Shown here: in pieces, positions 34,707-43,408 of the stretch
Layout of the letters: the number at the start of each line of letters is the position of its first letter
Position numbering within the stretch: position 1 is the first letter of the stretch
DNA from: Solwaraspora sp. WMMD1047
GTDB taxonomy: Bacteria; Actinomycetota; Actinomycetes; Mycobacteriales; Micromonosporaceae
Length of the DNA: 64,000 nucleotides
Assembly (NCBI RefSeq): GCF_029626155.1
Contig: NZ_JARUBL010000001.1
Location: 8,004,816-8,068,815, forward strand
Reading direction: 5' to 3'
Position numbers and translations under genes: made by a program
Notes under the pieces: model-generated
What the model was told of the DNA's origin: nothing
Database searches by the model: none
What the model saw: the letters and a program-made list of their open reading frames with translations, nothing else

Positions 34707-34782
34707 GGGCTCCCTGGTTTCCGCAGGGACCATCGGTTGTTCGCGGGAGGGTTGACGACGTCAGGATTGGCGAGCGGCGCAT
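34699..34782 (-). CDS. 27-residue leader ORF of the integrase operon
   Basis: A short ORF with an ideal AGGAGGT site six bases before its ATG at 34782. Its product is MRRSPILTSSTLPRTTDGPC plus seven residues. Its stop overlaps the start of the 156-residue gene (ATGACTGA). The strong site suggests it is translated and couples expression of the two genes behind it. It lies just downstream, on the minus strand, of the palindrome at 34807–34849. Confidence 0.5.
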   Translation of the reverse strand: MRRSPILTSSTLPRTTDGPCGNQGAHD

Positions 34783-34806
34783 AGTGATACCTCCTGGGTT
34801 ATCCGG

Positions 34807-34849
34807 AAACGTGGAATGCCCGTCGAGCGCTCGACGGGCATCCACGTTT
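34807..34849. promoter_or_regulatory. Long palindrome upstream of the integrase operon
   Basis: ATGCCCGTCGAGC (34816–34828) meets its exact complement GCTCGACGGGCAT (34829–34841) without loop, and the flanks AAACGTGG / CCACGTTT pair as well with one unpaired A. The total is 21 bp per arm. It lies about 25 bp before the leader ORF. It may be an operator, an RNA hairpin in the 5' leader, or a terminator. Confidence 0.6.
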
Positions 34850-35316
34850 CTACTTTGATTGTCGGGGATTGAGAGGATGTCCGTTGGGCCGTCCTTGGTC
34901 GTTGTTGACGGGCGTGCGGAGAGCGGCCCCACAGAAGCGCCAGCCTTTGCTTCCAGTGCTAGCCGGGAGCGCTCATGCCGCGGCGTTTAGGTCCGCGTGC
35001 ACCGACAGACGCGCCGTGATGCGTCAAGATCCACGGCCCATGTTAGAGGCGTTCGTCGATCGTTCAAGCCTCGCCGAAGTGGGGTGGATCGCGTAACGCC
35101 GTCGTTTTCGATTACCGATCGGCCGAGGCGCGCTCGCGGATCGCACTAGAACAGTGCGGTCGATCTCCTCGTCTCGGCGGACGGTGGAGTGCTTTCCTCC
35201 GCGTTGAGTACAGCGGCAGCCTGGTTCGTCGGGCGAGTTCAGCCTTCCGAGAACTACGGTTCTAAAGAATCGATTCGTCGACGTTGAGAACCGACGTGCG
35301 CACCCTGATGTCCCGT
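34850..35316. other. Gene-poor spacer upstream of the integrase operon
   Basis: About 470 bp without a convincing gene. It should contain the integrase promoter and the end of the TPR transcript. A short inverted repeat CGGTTCT … AGAACCG spans about 35264–35293, near the palindrome GAATCGATTC. Confidence 0.55.
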
Positions 35317-36648
35317 TCAGTCGAGTGGGTGAGGTGACAATTTCGTTTTCCGGGTTTTTTCTCGTTCTTGGCGTATCTGTTCGAGCGTGGCGGTGTCGGA
35401 TGCGAGGTCCGAGTGGCCGATTTGGCGGTCGAGATCGATGACGAGTTCGAGCTGGCTGATTGCCCTGTCGAGATTTCCCTCCGCCCGGTGGATCGTCGCG
35501 ATGTTGTACCGGGTGGTGGCTTCGCCGGCGCGGTCGCCGACCTCCCGCTGGATGGGCAGGGCCTGGTGGTAGTAGGTCAGGGCCTGCTGCCGGTCCCCGA
35601 GCCCGTCGTACACGTGGCCGATGTTGTTGAGGGTGGCGGCTTCGCCGGCGCGGTCGCCGACCTCCCGCTGGATGGGCAGGGCCTGGTGGTAGTAGGTCAG
35701 GGCCTGCTGCCGGTCCCCGAGCCCGTCGTACACGTTGCCAATGTTGGTGAGGGTGGCGGCTTCGCGGGCGCGGTCGCCGAGCTCCCGCAGGGTGGGCAGG
35801 GCCTGGTGGTAGTAGGTCAGGGCCTGCTGCCGATCCCCGAGCCCGTCGTACACGTGGCCGATGTTGTTGAGGGTGGTGGCTTCGCCGGCGCGGTCGCCGA
35901 CCTCCCGTCGGATGGGCAGGGCCTGCTGGTAGTAGGTCAGGGCCTGCTGCCGATCCCCGAGCCCGTCGTACACGGCGCCGATGTTGTTGAGGGTGGTGGC
36001 TTCGCCGGCGCGGTCGCCGACCTCCCGCTGGATGGGCAGGGCCTGCTGGTAGTAGGTCAGGGCCTGCTGCCGGTCCCCGAGCCCGTTGTACACGAGGCCG
36101 ATGTTGTTGAGGGTGGTGGCTTCGCCGGCGCGGTCGCCGACCTCCCGCTGGATAGAGATTGCCTGCTGGTAGTAGGTCAGGGCCTGCTGCCGATCCCCGA
36201 GCCGGTCGTACACGGCGCCGATGTTGTTGAGGGTGGCGGCTTCGCCGGCGCGGTCGCCGACCTCCCGCCGGATGGGCAGGGCCTGGTGGTAGTAGGTCAG
36301 GGCCTGCTGCCGATCCCCGAGCCGGTCATACACGGCGCCGATGTTGGAGAGGGTGGCTGCTTCGCCGCCGCGATCTCTGGCCTCGCGGTACAGGTGCAGG
36401 GCCTGCTCGTAGCTGGCCAGGGCCTGCCGGGGTTGGCCTGTGGAGGATTGGGCCCACCCCAGATCATAGAAAGCGCCGGCGTCCGGGCCGAGAGTCAACG
36501 TCGCGTTCGCGAGGACCGCGATATCGGCGAACCGGGACCGGCTCAGCCACACCCTCGCCACCTGTCTCCCGACATCCCGGGCGATCACCGCCTCCCGGCC
36601 CGCCACCGCCAGCCGGTGCACCTCCACCCATTGAGCGATAGTCATCAT
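35317..36648 (-). CDS. TPR protein downstream of the CHAT–STAND gene
   Basis: A 443-residue protein made mostly of tetratricopeptide repeats. After an N-terminal helical region (IAQWVEVHRLAVAGREAVIARDVG) come two divergent units and then seven nearly identical 40-residue units of the pattern TLNNIGxVYDGLGDRQQALTYY. The end (LDRAISQLELVIDLDRQIGHS) is a final degenerate unit. Such arrays bind proteins or peptides. The ATG at 36648 overlaps the stop of the CHAT–STAND gene (ATGA), so the pair is coupled. A 540-bp block appears identical to part of the paralogue at 39257–40795. Confidence 0.85.
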   Translation of the reverse strand: MMTIAQWVEVHRLAVAGREAVIARDVGRQVARVWLSRSRFADIAVLANATLTLGPDAGAFYDLGWAQSSTGQPRQALASYEQALHLYREARDRGGEAATLSNIGAVYDRLGDRQQALTYYHQALPIRREVGDRAGEAATLNNIGAVYDRLGDRQQALTYYQQAISIQREVGDRAGEATTLNNIGLVYNGLGDRQQALTYYQQALPIQREVGDRAGEATTLNNIGAVYDGLGDRQQALTYYQQALPIRREVGDRAGEATTLNNIGHVYDGLGDRQQALTYYHQALPTLRELGDRAREAATLTNIGNVYDGLGDRQQALTYYHQALPIQREVGDRAGEAATLNNIGHVYDGLGDRQQALTYYHQALPIQREVGDRAGEATTRYNIATIHRAEGNLDRAISQLELVIDLDRQIGHSDLASDTATLEQIRQEREKTRKTKLSPHPLD

Positions 36649-38930
36649 GACGCGGGCTTCGGGCTGGTGGGGTCGGTGAGCCAGAGTTTGTGGAGGGATC
36701 GCGCGGCGGCGGCGCAGGCGTGGGTGTATTCGTCGTCGGTGAGTAGGGGGCGGATGAGGGGGCGTAGGACGTTGGAGACGTAGTAGCGGGGTTTGTGGGT
36801 TTCGGGGTCGGTGCCTTGTTCGATCAGGCCGAGTTGGACGGCGCGTTCGAGGTGGCCGGCGGCGTTGGGGTGGTTGTGGACGGCTTTGACGGTCTGCGCG
36901 GGGATGGGTAGTTCGACGAGGTTGATCTTGGCGAGCATCTTTTGCAGGTCGGGGGTTTGGGAGCTGAGGAGGTTCTTCGCGAGGATGGTTTCGCGGCGGA
37001 ATCGGTCGGCTTCGTTTTCGATGGCGGTGATGAGGCCATCGATGTCGAGGCTGGTGTCTGCGACGATTAGGTCGAGCCAGTCGAGGAGGCGGGGGTTGCC
37101 GGCCGAGGCCGCGATGGCGCGATTTCGTATGTCGGGGTCGATGGGGGAACTGGGGCGCAGGTTCGGCAGGTTCCAGATTTTCTTGGTCTGTTCGACGTCG
37201 GTGAGGGTTTCCAGTGACTCGACGGCGACGGTGGTCGCGGCGGGTGGGGGGAATCGGTAGCGGCTGGTGATGATGACCCGGCTGGAGCTGCCGGTGTCGC
37301 GGATGGCGGTGAGTAGCGCCGGGAGGATGTCGGCCATCTCTGCGGAGAGCACATGGGTGCCGTCGCGTTCGTCGAGGTTGCCTTCCTCGAAGTCGTCGAA
37401 CACGAACAGGCACGGGGTCTGCCCGAGGGGTCCGTCGACGTGGAGCAGATGACGCAGGCGGACCAGGAGGGGGGCTTGGTCGTTGTCGAGCAGTTTGGTT
37501 GCCTCGATGTGCTGCTCCATGGCGGGGAAGGTGATCTTGGTGGTGAGTTCCCGGAACCGGGTCAGGTCGACGCGGCCGTACCAGACGGCACGCTGGTGGG
37601 TGGGCATGCGTTCCAGTAGCCGGGAGCCGAGGCTGCTCTTGCCGAGGCCACCCATGCCGTGCAGGACAAGGGCCTGCACCGTGCCATGGCTGCCGGGGGG
37701 TTGTTTGAGGGTGTGTAGGCAGCGTTGGATGACGCGCCGTCGTCCGACGAAGGTGGCGCGGGCGGCGACCCGGGACAGTTGGGTCTGCGGGTCCAGGAAT
37801 TCCTGGTCGGCTGGCCGGATGTGGATACGTGCGCGTCCCTTGGTGTGCAGGGGCGTGACCATGGCGGCGAGTGGGGATCGGTCGGCGTAGACGCGTAGCA
37901 GGTGCCAGTTGCCGTGCTTGCGCTGGTACAGGTGTCGGCGGGCTTCGACAATGGCCCGGTCGAGGGACACCCCATCAGCCAGCGACCGGTACAGCTCGGC
38001 GGCGAACTCGGTCGCGGAGACATCGCCGACCGGCAGCGCCCACCCCAACACGGCGGGGGCCCCGGCGCGGACCAGGCTTTCGCTCATCGAGGGGAACGAC
38101 CCGGCGTCGGGGGCGTTGCCGGTGAGGCACCCGGAGACGAAGACCAGGCGGGGCCAGTACCCGGCCATCGCTTGGGCGATCTGGTCAGCGGTGGCGTAGG
38201 CACGCCCACCGAACTCGTCCTCCACCAGGAAGACAGGTTGGCCGTTCCGGCTGATGGTGGCGTGTCCGCTCAGATGCAGCACGTCGAAGTATCCCGCGCC
38301 GTGGTCGCGGCTGAGGAAGCGAAGCCCGTCCAGGGTGCCGCTTTCCTCGACCACCAGGTCGGTGCCGGTTCGGGAGGTAGCAGCCAGGATGGCCGCCTCC
38401 TCCGCCTCGTAGTTGAGCACGGGCTCGACGCCCTCCGGGGACGTGGCCATGAACAACACCCGCAGCGGCCGGTTCCCGACCGTGACCGGAGCCTTGAGGG
38501 CCGTGTTGGTGCCAACAGTCCGCACCGGTAGCAGCGGCGCGTGGCCGGCCACGGTCAGATACGAGCCGTCTGCGGCGAGCAGCTCCCAGGGCAGGTGCCG
38601 TAGCCGTCCCGCGGTCGTGATCCGCAGCGTCGTGCCATGAGGGCGGTCCAAGACCGGGGTCAGCCACCGGTCATCACCGTCGAGGAAGGTAGCCAGACTT
38701 GTACCGAGATCGCGTAGCTGCGGTGAACCGAACACCTCCGGAGCGACCGCATGCTGGCCATAGTCGCGTTCCACCATCCCGATCAGGTCCCCGACAGCCG
38801 CCTTGACCACACCCCGGGTCTTCGGCCGACCCTCACCGGTCGACAGGCGCAGTTCGGCGTAGTCGGGAGTCTGCTCGAAGATCTCCAACTCAACCGTCTT
38901 CAACTCACCCACAATGGTCTCCACCCTCAT
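36645..38930 (-). CDS. CHAT protease–STAND ATPase
   Basis: A 761-residue protein. Residues about 100–340 form a CHAT (caspase-like) domain with the His in DVLHLSGHATI (His223) and the Cys in LVFVSGCLTG (Cys268), followed by LVRAGAPAVLGWALPVGD, a typical CHAT segment. Residues from about 395 are a STAND NTPase: VGRRRVIQRCL, Walker A LHGMGGLGKSS (425–432), Walker B CLFVFDDFEE, sensor VIITSRYRF, then a helical winged part. Family knowledge links such proteins to regulated proteolysis in defence. TPR genes lie on both sides, so sensing may be split among proteins. Start ATG 38930 is weakly supported; GTG 38939 is possible. Confidence 0.88.
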   Translation of the reverse strand: MRVETIVGELKTVELEIFEQTPDYAELRLSTGEGRPKTRGVVKAAVGDLIGMVERDYGQHAVAPEVFGSPQLRDLGTSLATFLDGDDRWLTPVLDRPHGTTLRITTAGRLRHLPWELLAADGSYLTVAGHAPLLPVRTVGTNTALKAPVTVGNRPLRVLFMATSPEGVEPVLNYEAEEAAILAATSRTGTDLVVEESGTLDGLRFLSRDHGAGYFDVLHLSGHATISRNGQPVFLVEDEFGGRAYATADQIAQAMAGYWPRLVFVSGCLTGNAPDAGSFPSMSESLVRAGAPAVLGWALPVGDVSATEFAAELYRSLADGVSLDRAIVEARRHLYQRKHGNWHLLRVYADRSPLAAMVTPLHTKGRARIHIRPADQEFLDPQTQLSRVAARATFVGRRRVIQRCLHTLKQPPGSHGTVQALVLHGMGGLGKSSLGSRLLERMPTHQRAVWYGRVDLTRFRELTTKITFPAMEQHIEATKLLDNDQAPLLVRLRHLLHVDGPLGQTPCLFVFDDFEEGNLDERDGTHVLSAEMADILPALLTAIRDTGSSSRVIITSRYRFPPPAATTVAVESLETLTDVEQTKKIWNLPNLRPSSPIDPDIRNRAIAASAGNPRLLDWLDLIVADTSLDIDGLITAIENEADRFRRETILAKNLLSSQTPDLQKMLAKINLVELPIPAQTVKAVHNHPNAAGHLERAVQLGLIEQGTDPETHKPRYYVSNVLRPLIRPLLTDDEYTHACAAAARSLHKLWLTDPTSPKPAS

Positions 38931-39256
38931 CGTTGCCACAGTCCGACCTGCTGGAAACGATCTCCGGTCGTCCCCGGGCCGACGTCGAACACATCGGGTC
39001 GAGTTCGGTCGCCGGGCAGGATTGTGATGCTGACGTCTCGCGGGCGATGGGAACGTCGCCCACCCTAGACCGTCCTGGCCGAGCCGACCCCGGCGGGAAC
39101 TTGCCCGATGACAGCGATCGCAATTTCTCCGGGAATGCTGTGCCTCGATAGGTGATACGTTATCGCCGGGCTCGGCGTTCGCGGCTACGTGGCGCACGGT
39201 TCCGCCGCTCGGCGCGTCGTCCCGTCATGAAACCTCAAGGACGGCACTGTCCACAT
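38931..39256. other. Spacer between the TPR paralogue and the CHAT–STAND gene
   Basis: 326 bp with no recognisable gene. In-frame codons of the CHAT gene extend upstream but the peptide (SRRNCDRCHRASSRRG) does not look coding. A small hairpin GGGCGA … TCGCCC lies at 39042–39061. Confidence 0.5.
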
Positions 39257-40795
39257 CTATCCTCCCCTCGTTCGCTCGAGCTCGATGAGGAACGCTCGCA
39301 TCTGCTCCAGCGCCGGATGGCTCGTCTGCTCAGCCAAAGCGACCGCACGCCGCTGGAACTCCACCGCATCGTCCACCCGCTCCATCCGCGTCAGCAGAAC
39401 AGCCATATTGAACCTGGCCAAGGCCTCCGATCCGCGATCACCGACGACGCGAAAGACATCAAGAACCTCATCGAGGGTGTCCTTCGCACCAGCGAAATCA
39501 CCCTGCTGGAACCGGACGGCGCCGATGTTGTTGAGGGTGGTGGCTTCGCCGCCGCGGTCGCCGACCTCCCGTCGGATGGGCAGGGCCTGCTGGTAGTAGG
39601 TCAGGGCCTGCCGCCGGTCCCCGAGCCCGTTGTACACGTGGCCGATGTTGTTGAGGGTGGCGGCTTCGCCGGCGCGGTCGCCGACCTCCCGTCGGATGGG
39701 CAGGGCCTGGTGGTAGTAGGTCAGGGCCTGCCGCCGATCCCCGAGCCCGTCGTACACGTTGCCAATGTTGTTGAGGGTGGTGGCTTCGCCGGCGCGGTCG
39801 CCGACCTCCCGGGTGATGGGCAGGGCCTGCTGGTAGTAGGTCAGGGCCTGCTGCCGGTCCCCGAGCCCGTCGTACACGTGGCCGATGTTGTTGAGGGTGG
39901 CGGCTTCGCCGGCGCGGTCGCCGACCTCCCGCTGGATGGGCAGGGCCTGGTGGTAGTAGGTCAGGGCCTGCTGCCGGTCCCCGAGCCCGTCGTACACGTT
40001 GCCAATGTTGGTGAGGGTGGCGGCTTCGCGGGCGCGGTCGCCGAGCTCCCGCAGGGTGGGCAGGGCCTGGTGGTAGTAGGTCAGGGCCTGCTGCCGATCC
40101 CCGAGCCCGTCGTACACGTGGCCGATGTTGTTGAGGGTGGTGGCTTCGCCGGCGCGGTCGCCGACCTCCCGTCGGATGGGCAGGGCCTGCTGGTAGTAGG
40201 TCAGGGCCTGCTGCCGATCCCCGAGCCCGTCGTACACGGCGCCGATGTTGTTGAGGGTGGTGGCTTCGCCGGCGCGGTCGCCGACCTCCCGCTGGATGGG
40301 CAGGGCCTGCTGGTAGTAGGTCAGGGCCTGCTGCCGGTCCCCGAGCCCGTTGTACACGAGGCCGATGTTGGAGAGGGTGGCTGCTTCGTAGCCGCGATGT
40401 CCGGCCTCGCGGTACAGGTGCAGGGCCTGCTCGAAGCTCGCTAAGGCCGGCTGGGGTTGGCCGGTGGCGGTTTGGGCCCACCCCAGCCGATAGAAGGCGT
40501 CGGCGTCCGGGCCGAGAGTCAACGTCGCGTTCGCGAGAGCCGCGACATCGGCAAACCGTGACCTACTCAGCCACACCCTCGCCACCCGTCTCCCGACATC
40601 CCGGGCGATCACCGCCTCCCGACCCGCCACCGCCAGCCGATGCACCTCCACCCACTGAGCGACTGTCGCAGCCGACCTTTTGCGAACCAGAGACTTCGGC
40701 TTCCCGGCCTGCCCGCTGCCGGCCGCCGAGCTTGGACCATCCGCCAATCCGACACCTTCCCTGCCTCGGCTTCGAGAGCCCAGACCACCGGCCAT
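39257..40795 (-). CDS. TPR protein upstream of the CHAT–STAND gene
   Basis: A protein of about 512 residues, paralogous to the TPR gene at 35317. The shared N-terminal core is VAQWVEVHRLAVAGREAVIARDVG. Seven near-identical 40-residue TPR units follow, then three divergent ones ending in VALAEQTSHPALEQMRAFLIELERTRGG. The start is not clear: no good ribosome site exists; ATG 40795 and GTG 40900 are candidates, and the residues before VAQWVEV are low complexity. It may be a duplicated gene that acquired a new 5' end. Confidence 0.75.
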   Translation of the reverse strand: MAGGLGSRSRGREGVGLADGPSSAAGSGQAGKPKSLVRKRSAATVAQWVEVHRLAVAGREAVIARDVGRRVARVWLSRSRFADVAALANATLTLGPDADAFYRLGWAQTATGQPQPALASFEQALHLYREAGHRGYEAATLSNIGLVYNGLGDRQQALTYYQQALPIQREVGDRAGEATTLNNIGAVYDGLGDRQQALTYYQQALPIRREVGDRAGEATTLNNIGHVYDGLGDRQQALTYYHQALPTLRELGDRAREAATLTNIGNVYDGLGDRQQALTYYHQALPIQREVGDRAGEAATLNNIGHVYDGLGDRQQALTYYQQALPITREVGDRAGEATTLNNIGNVYDGLGDRRQALTYYHQALPIRREVGDRAGEAATLNNIGHVYNGLGDRRQALTYYQQALPIRREVGDRGGEATTLNNIGAVRFQQGDFAGAKDTLDEVLDVFRVVGDRGSEALARFNMAVLLTRMERVDDAVEFQRRAVALAEQTSHPALEQMRAFLIELERTRGG

Positions 40796-41019
40796 CGCCC
40801 GGTCAATACCGGACACCCTCGACACCGGCCAGCACGATACGGCTGACAACCGATCTGATAGTTCGGACCGACCATGATCTGACACCAAGGGATCCACCAC
40901 TCCACGCCGGATGGTGGCCCGCTGTAGCCACTCCTCTGTGCACTACAGGTCCATTCCCGGCCCGGCCTGGAATTCAGGAACATCGGGTGCCATCTGGTTG
41001 TGGTTGTTGGTCGGCAGCG

Positions 41020-41313
41020 TCAGCGTGGCCTGACCCGGTTCGCACCCCTCGGCGCGGACCTACTGCCGCGCCGGTCTTCGAGCGGCTTGCCAACGAACCT
41101 CACGCAAGACCCAGCTAGTGGGCAGCGCCAGGTCCGGTCGCCCGGGTTGCGAGCTCGTGGGTCTTGGCTGTCGGAGGTAACGGCTGTTCCATTCCTTAGG
41201 ACCGGCGGGGTCAACTGGCTCTCATCGACGTACACACACGCGCCCGAGGGGCCACGCCGGATCCCGCAGCCGTGTACATCTGGGCCCCCCGGATCTCGCC
41301 AACGTAGCCACAC
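41020..41313 (-). pseudogene. Possible DUF397 remnant
   Basis: The frame reads GPSGACVYVDESQ … VLRNGTAVTSDSQDP … CVRFVG, which resembles the DUF397 pattern (SGxCVEV … VAVRDSKDP … FV) with altered spacing. There is no ribosome site and the second half fits poorly. DUF397 genes normally sit beside an XRE regulator, which is absent. It may be decayed or a chance likeness. Confidence 0.3.
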
Positions 41314-41337
41314 CTCTGAAGGCAGGGAGGTGGATGG

Positions 41338-43245
41338 TCAGGTGGGCGATGTGCGGTCGAGTAGGCGCCGGATTTCCTGGGTGGCTTTGGGGAAGGCTGT
41401 GCGGAGGGTTCGAGTGGTGGCTGTGACCGTCCACCAGGTGAGGGTGAGGAGGTAGCCGGTGATGAAGATGGAGCTGGTGGGATAGGTGAACAGGAGGGCG
41501 TAGCCGATGGCGAGTAGAGGCGCGGTGATGGTTCGGGTGAGCGTGTGAGTGGTGACGGTGAGGACGGTGGCAACGGCGACGGCTGCGGCTCCGATGCTGC
41601 CGATGGTGATGGGGAAGGGGGTGAGGTCGGCGGGTGGGGTGAGGGTGACTGCGGATCGCATGAGGAGGATGCCGGTGGTGGCGATGGCTACGGGTAGGGC
41701 GTGGGGTCGGATGCGGCGTAGCCATTGGGGTAGGTCGGTGGTGGGGATGCGGGGGGCGGTGATGGCGATGGTGAGGGCGCAAAGGGTGAGGGGTAGTGCG
41801 GGCAGAAGGGACCAGTTGAGGTAACGGTTGAGGTCGAGGCCGAACGCGGTGCCGGTGGCGAGTCCGTAGAGGGCGGCGGTGGTGGTGCCGGTGAGGGCGG
41901 CGGTGAGGTAGGCGCGGCGGATGAGGGTGCCGGTGGTGTTCTCGTATCCGGTTGGTGGTGGGTGGGTGAGCCAGGTGGTGGGGGCGAGGTGGGCGATGGT
42001 GAGGGCGGTGAGCATGGCGAGGATGCCTGCGGCGGCGAGCTGGTGTACGGAGGTGTAGGCGGCGAGGATGGTGCCGTAAGGCTGGTAGGTGTCGGCGGTG
42101 GTGATGGTCTGGATGAGTAGGGCGAGGGAGCAGGCGCCGGTGACGGCGGCGGCGGTGAGGTGGCTGGGGCGTAACCGGACCCGGGGCAGCGGGGTGCCCC
42201 CGGCGGTGGGGTTGTTGGTGAGGTGGAGGGCGCCGTCGGTGGTGGCGTGGGGGTCGTGGACGACGGTGGCGGGTCGGGCGGTGGCCTGTTGGAGGTGATC
42301 GGTGACGGCCGGCAGGGTGGGGTCGTGGTGGACGATGACGTCGTACAGGTGGGTGGGGTCGATGTCGGTGGCGTCGAGGAGGTGACTGACGGCGGCGGGG
42401 ATCTGGTCGAGGACGGGCTTGGTGGCGGTGGCGAGGTCGTGTTGGGTGAGTACAGCGGGTGGGTGTGGTTCGGGCAGGAGGACGGCGGTCCGGTCGTGGG
42501 TGGTCAGGGTGTGGCGGGCCTGGTGGAGGGATTGGGTCAGGGTCCACCGCAGTCGTTGGTCTTCCAGGGTGTTCGGGTGGGTGAGGCGGTGTCGAAGGTC
42601 GGGGTCGTCGTCGAGGTGGGTGTTGGTGAGGTGATGCAGGAGCAGGGTGTCGGGGTCGATGTCGGGGTTGACGCTGGTGGTGGCGAGTTCGTGGTAGCCG
42701 TTGGGGGTGGTTTGCAGGACCGTGAGGGTGATGGGGTGGGTGGTGGCGTGGCAGATCAGCATGTAGGCGCCGTGGGGTGGCGGCTGGGTGCGGTGGGTGG
42801 TGACGTGGGCGGCGATGGCGGCGGGGGCGGTGACGAGGGCGGGTGGGGGTAGTCCGGCTTGGGTGGCGGCGGTGTGGAGGTGGTCGCGGCGGCGGGGTCC
42901 CCAGGACGGCGGGATGCTGAGCGTCAGCGCGGTGATCGGCGCCCCGGCGGCGTGGGCCTGGGCGGCGATGTGGGTGAGGACCGCTGCGGCGGCGCCGGCC
43001 GGATCGACGCTGTCGGTGGGGTGGGTGAAGGGGTGGGTGAGGTAGCGGTCGGGCCGGTTGACGGCGGCGGCGTGGGCGGCGGGTCCGGTGTGGAGGTGCC
43101 CGGTGTCGGGGTCGGCGTAGACGCCGGCGGGCATGAGGGGGTGGCAGTCGATGAGCAGGGGGGTCCGGTGTTGCCCGTGGCCTAGGGTCGCGGTGATCGC
43201 TGACGCGGCGAGGTCGATGCAGAGGTGTCCGGGGCCTCCTGGCAT
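41338..43245 (-). CDS. Hsp70-like ATPase with C-terminal membrane domain
   Basis: A 635-residue protein. The N-terminal half resembles the Hsp70/actin ATPase fold: CIDLAASAITATLG as phosphate loop 1, AGAPITALTLSIPPSWGPRRRDHLHTAATQAGLPPPALVTAPAAIAAHV as the connect region, and DPTHLYDVIVHHDPTLPAVTDHL near the end. After residue about 370, some seven to nine hydrophobic helices continue to the C-terminus. It lacks a peptide-binding domain, so it is not a standard chaperone. It is divergent from the LysM–BTAD gene with 163 bp between the starts. Start ATG 43245. Confidence 0.72.
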   Translation of the reverse strand: MPGGPGHLCIDLAASAITATLGHGQHRTPLLIDCHPLMPAGVYADPDTGHLHTGPAAHAAAVNRPDRYLTHPFTHPTDSVDPAGAAAAVLTHIAAQAHAAGAPITALTLSIPPSWGPRRRDHLHTAATQAGLPPPALVTAPAAIAAHVTTHRTQPPPHGAYMLICHATTHPITLTVLQTTPNGYHELATTSVNPDIDPDTLLLHHLTNTHLDDDPDLRHRLTHPNTLEDQRLRWTLTQSLHQARHTLTTHDRTAVLLPEPHPPAVLTQHDLATATKPVLDQIPAAVSHLLDATDIDPTHLYDVIVHHDPTLPAVTDHLQQATARPATVVHDPHATTDGALHLTNNPTAGGTPLPRVRLRPSHLTAAAVTGACSLALLIQTITTADTYQPYGTILAAYTSVHQLAAAGILAMLTALTIAHLAPTTWLTHPPPTGYENTTGTLIRRAYLTAALTGTTTAALYGLATGTAFGLDLNRYLNWSLLPALPLTLCALTIAITAPRIPTTDLPQWLRRIRPHALPVAIATTGILLMRSAVTLTPPADLTPFPITIGSIGAAAVAVATVLTVTTHTLTRTITAPLLAIGYALLFTYPTSSIFITGYLLTLTWWTVTATTRTLRTAFPKATQEIRRLLDRTSPT

Positions 43246-43408
43246 GAGGGGCAGTCTGCGGCAGTCGGGATCCGGATGGTCAACTCCGTATCGGCGGGGT
43301 GGTCCTTTCTGCGCGGATGGTGAGAAACGTTCTGGTCGGGGGTGTACCGGGTTGGCGGCGTTCGGGTATTGAGGAGAGTTCGCGCTGGGCTCCGTGGGGG
43401 AGGAAGCG

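Noticed and set aside
35500-36350. Regular 120-bp repeats resembling a repeat array such as CRISPR
   Set aside because: The period is 40 codons, the units are in frame and encode TPR motifs; there are no spacers.
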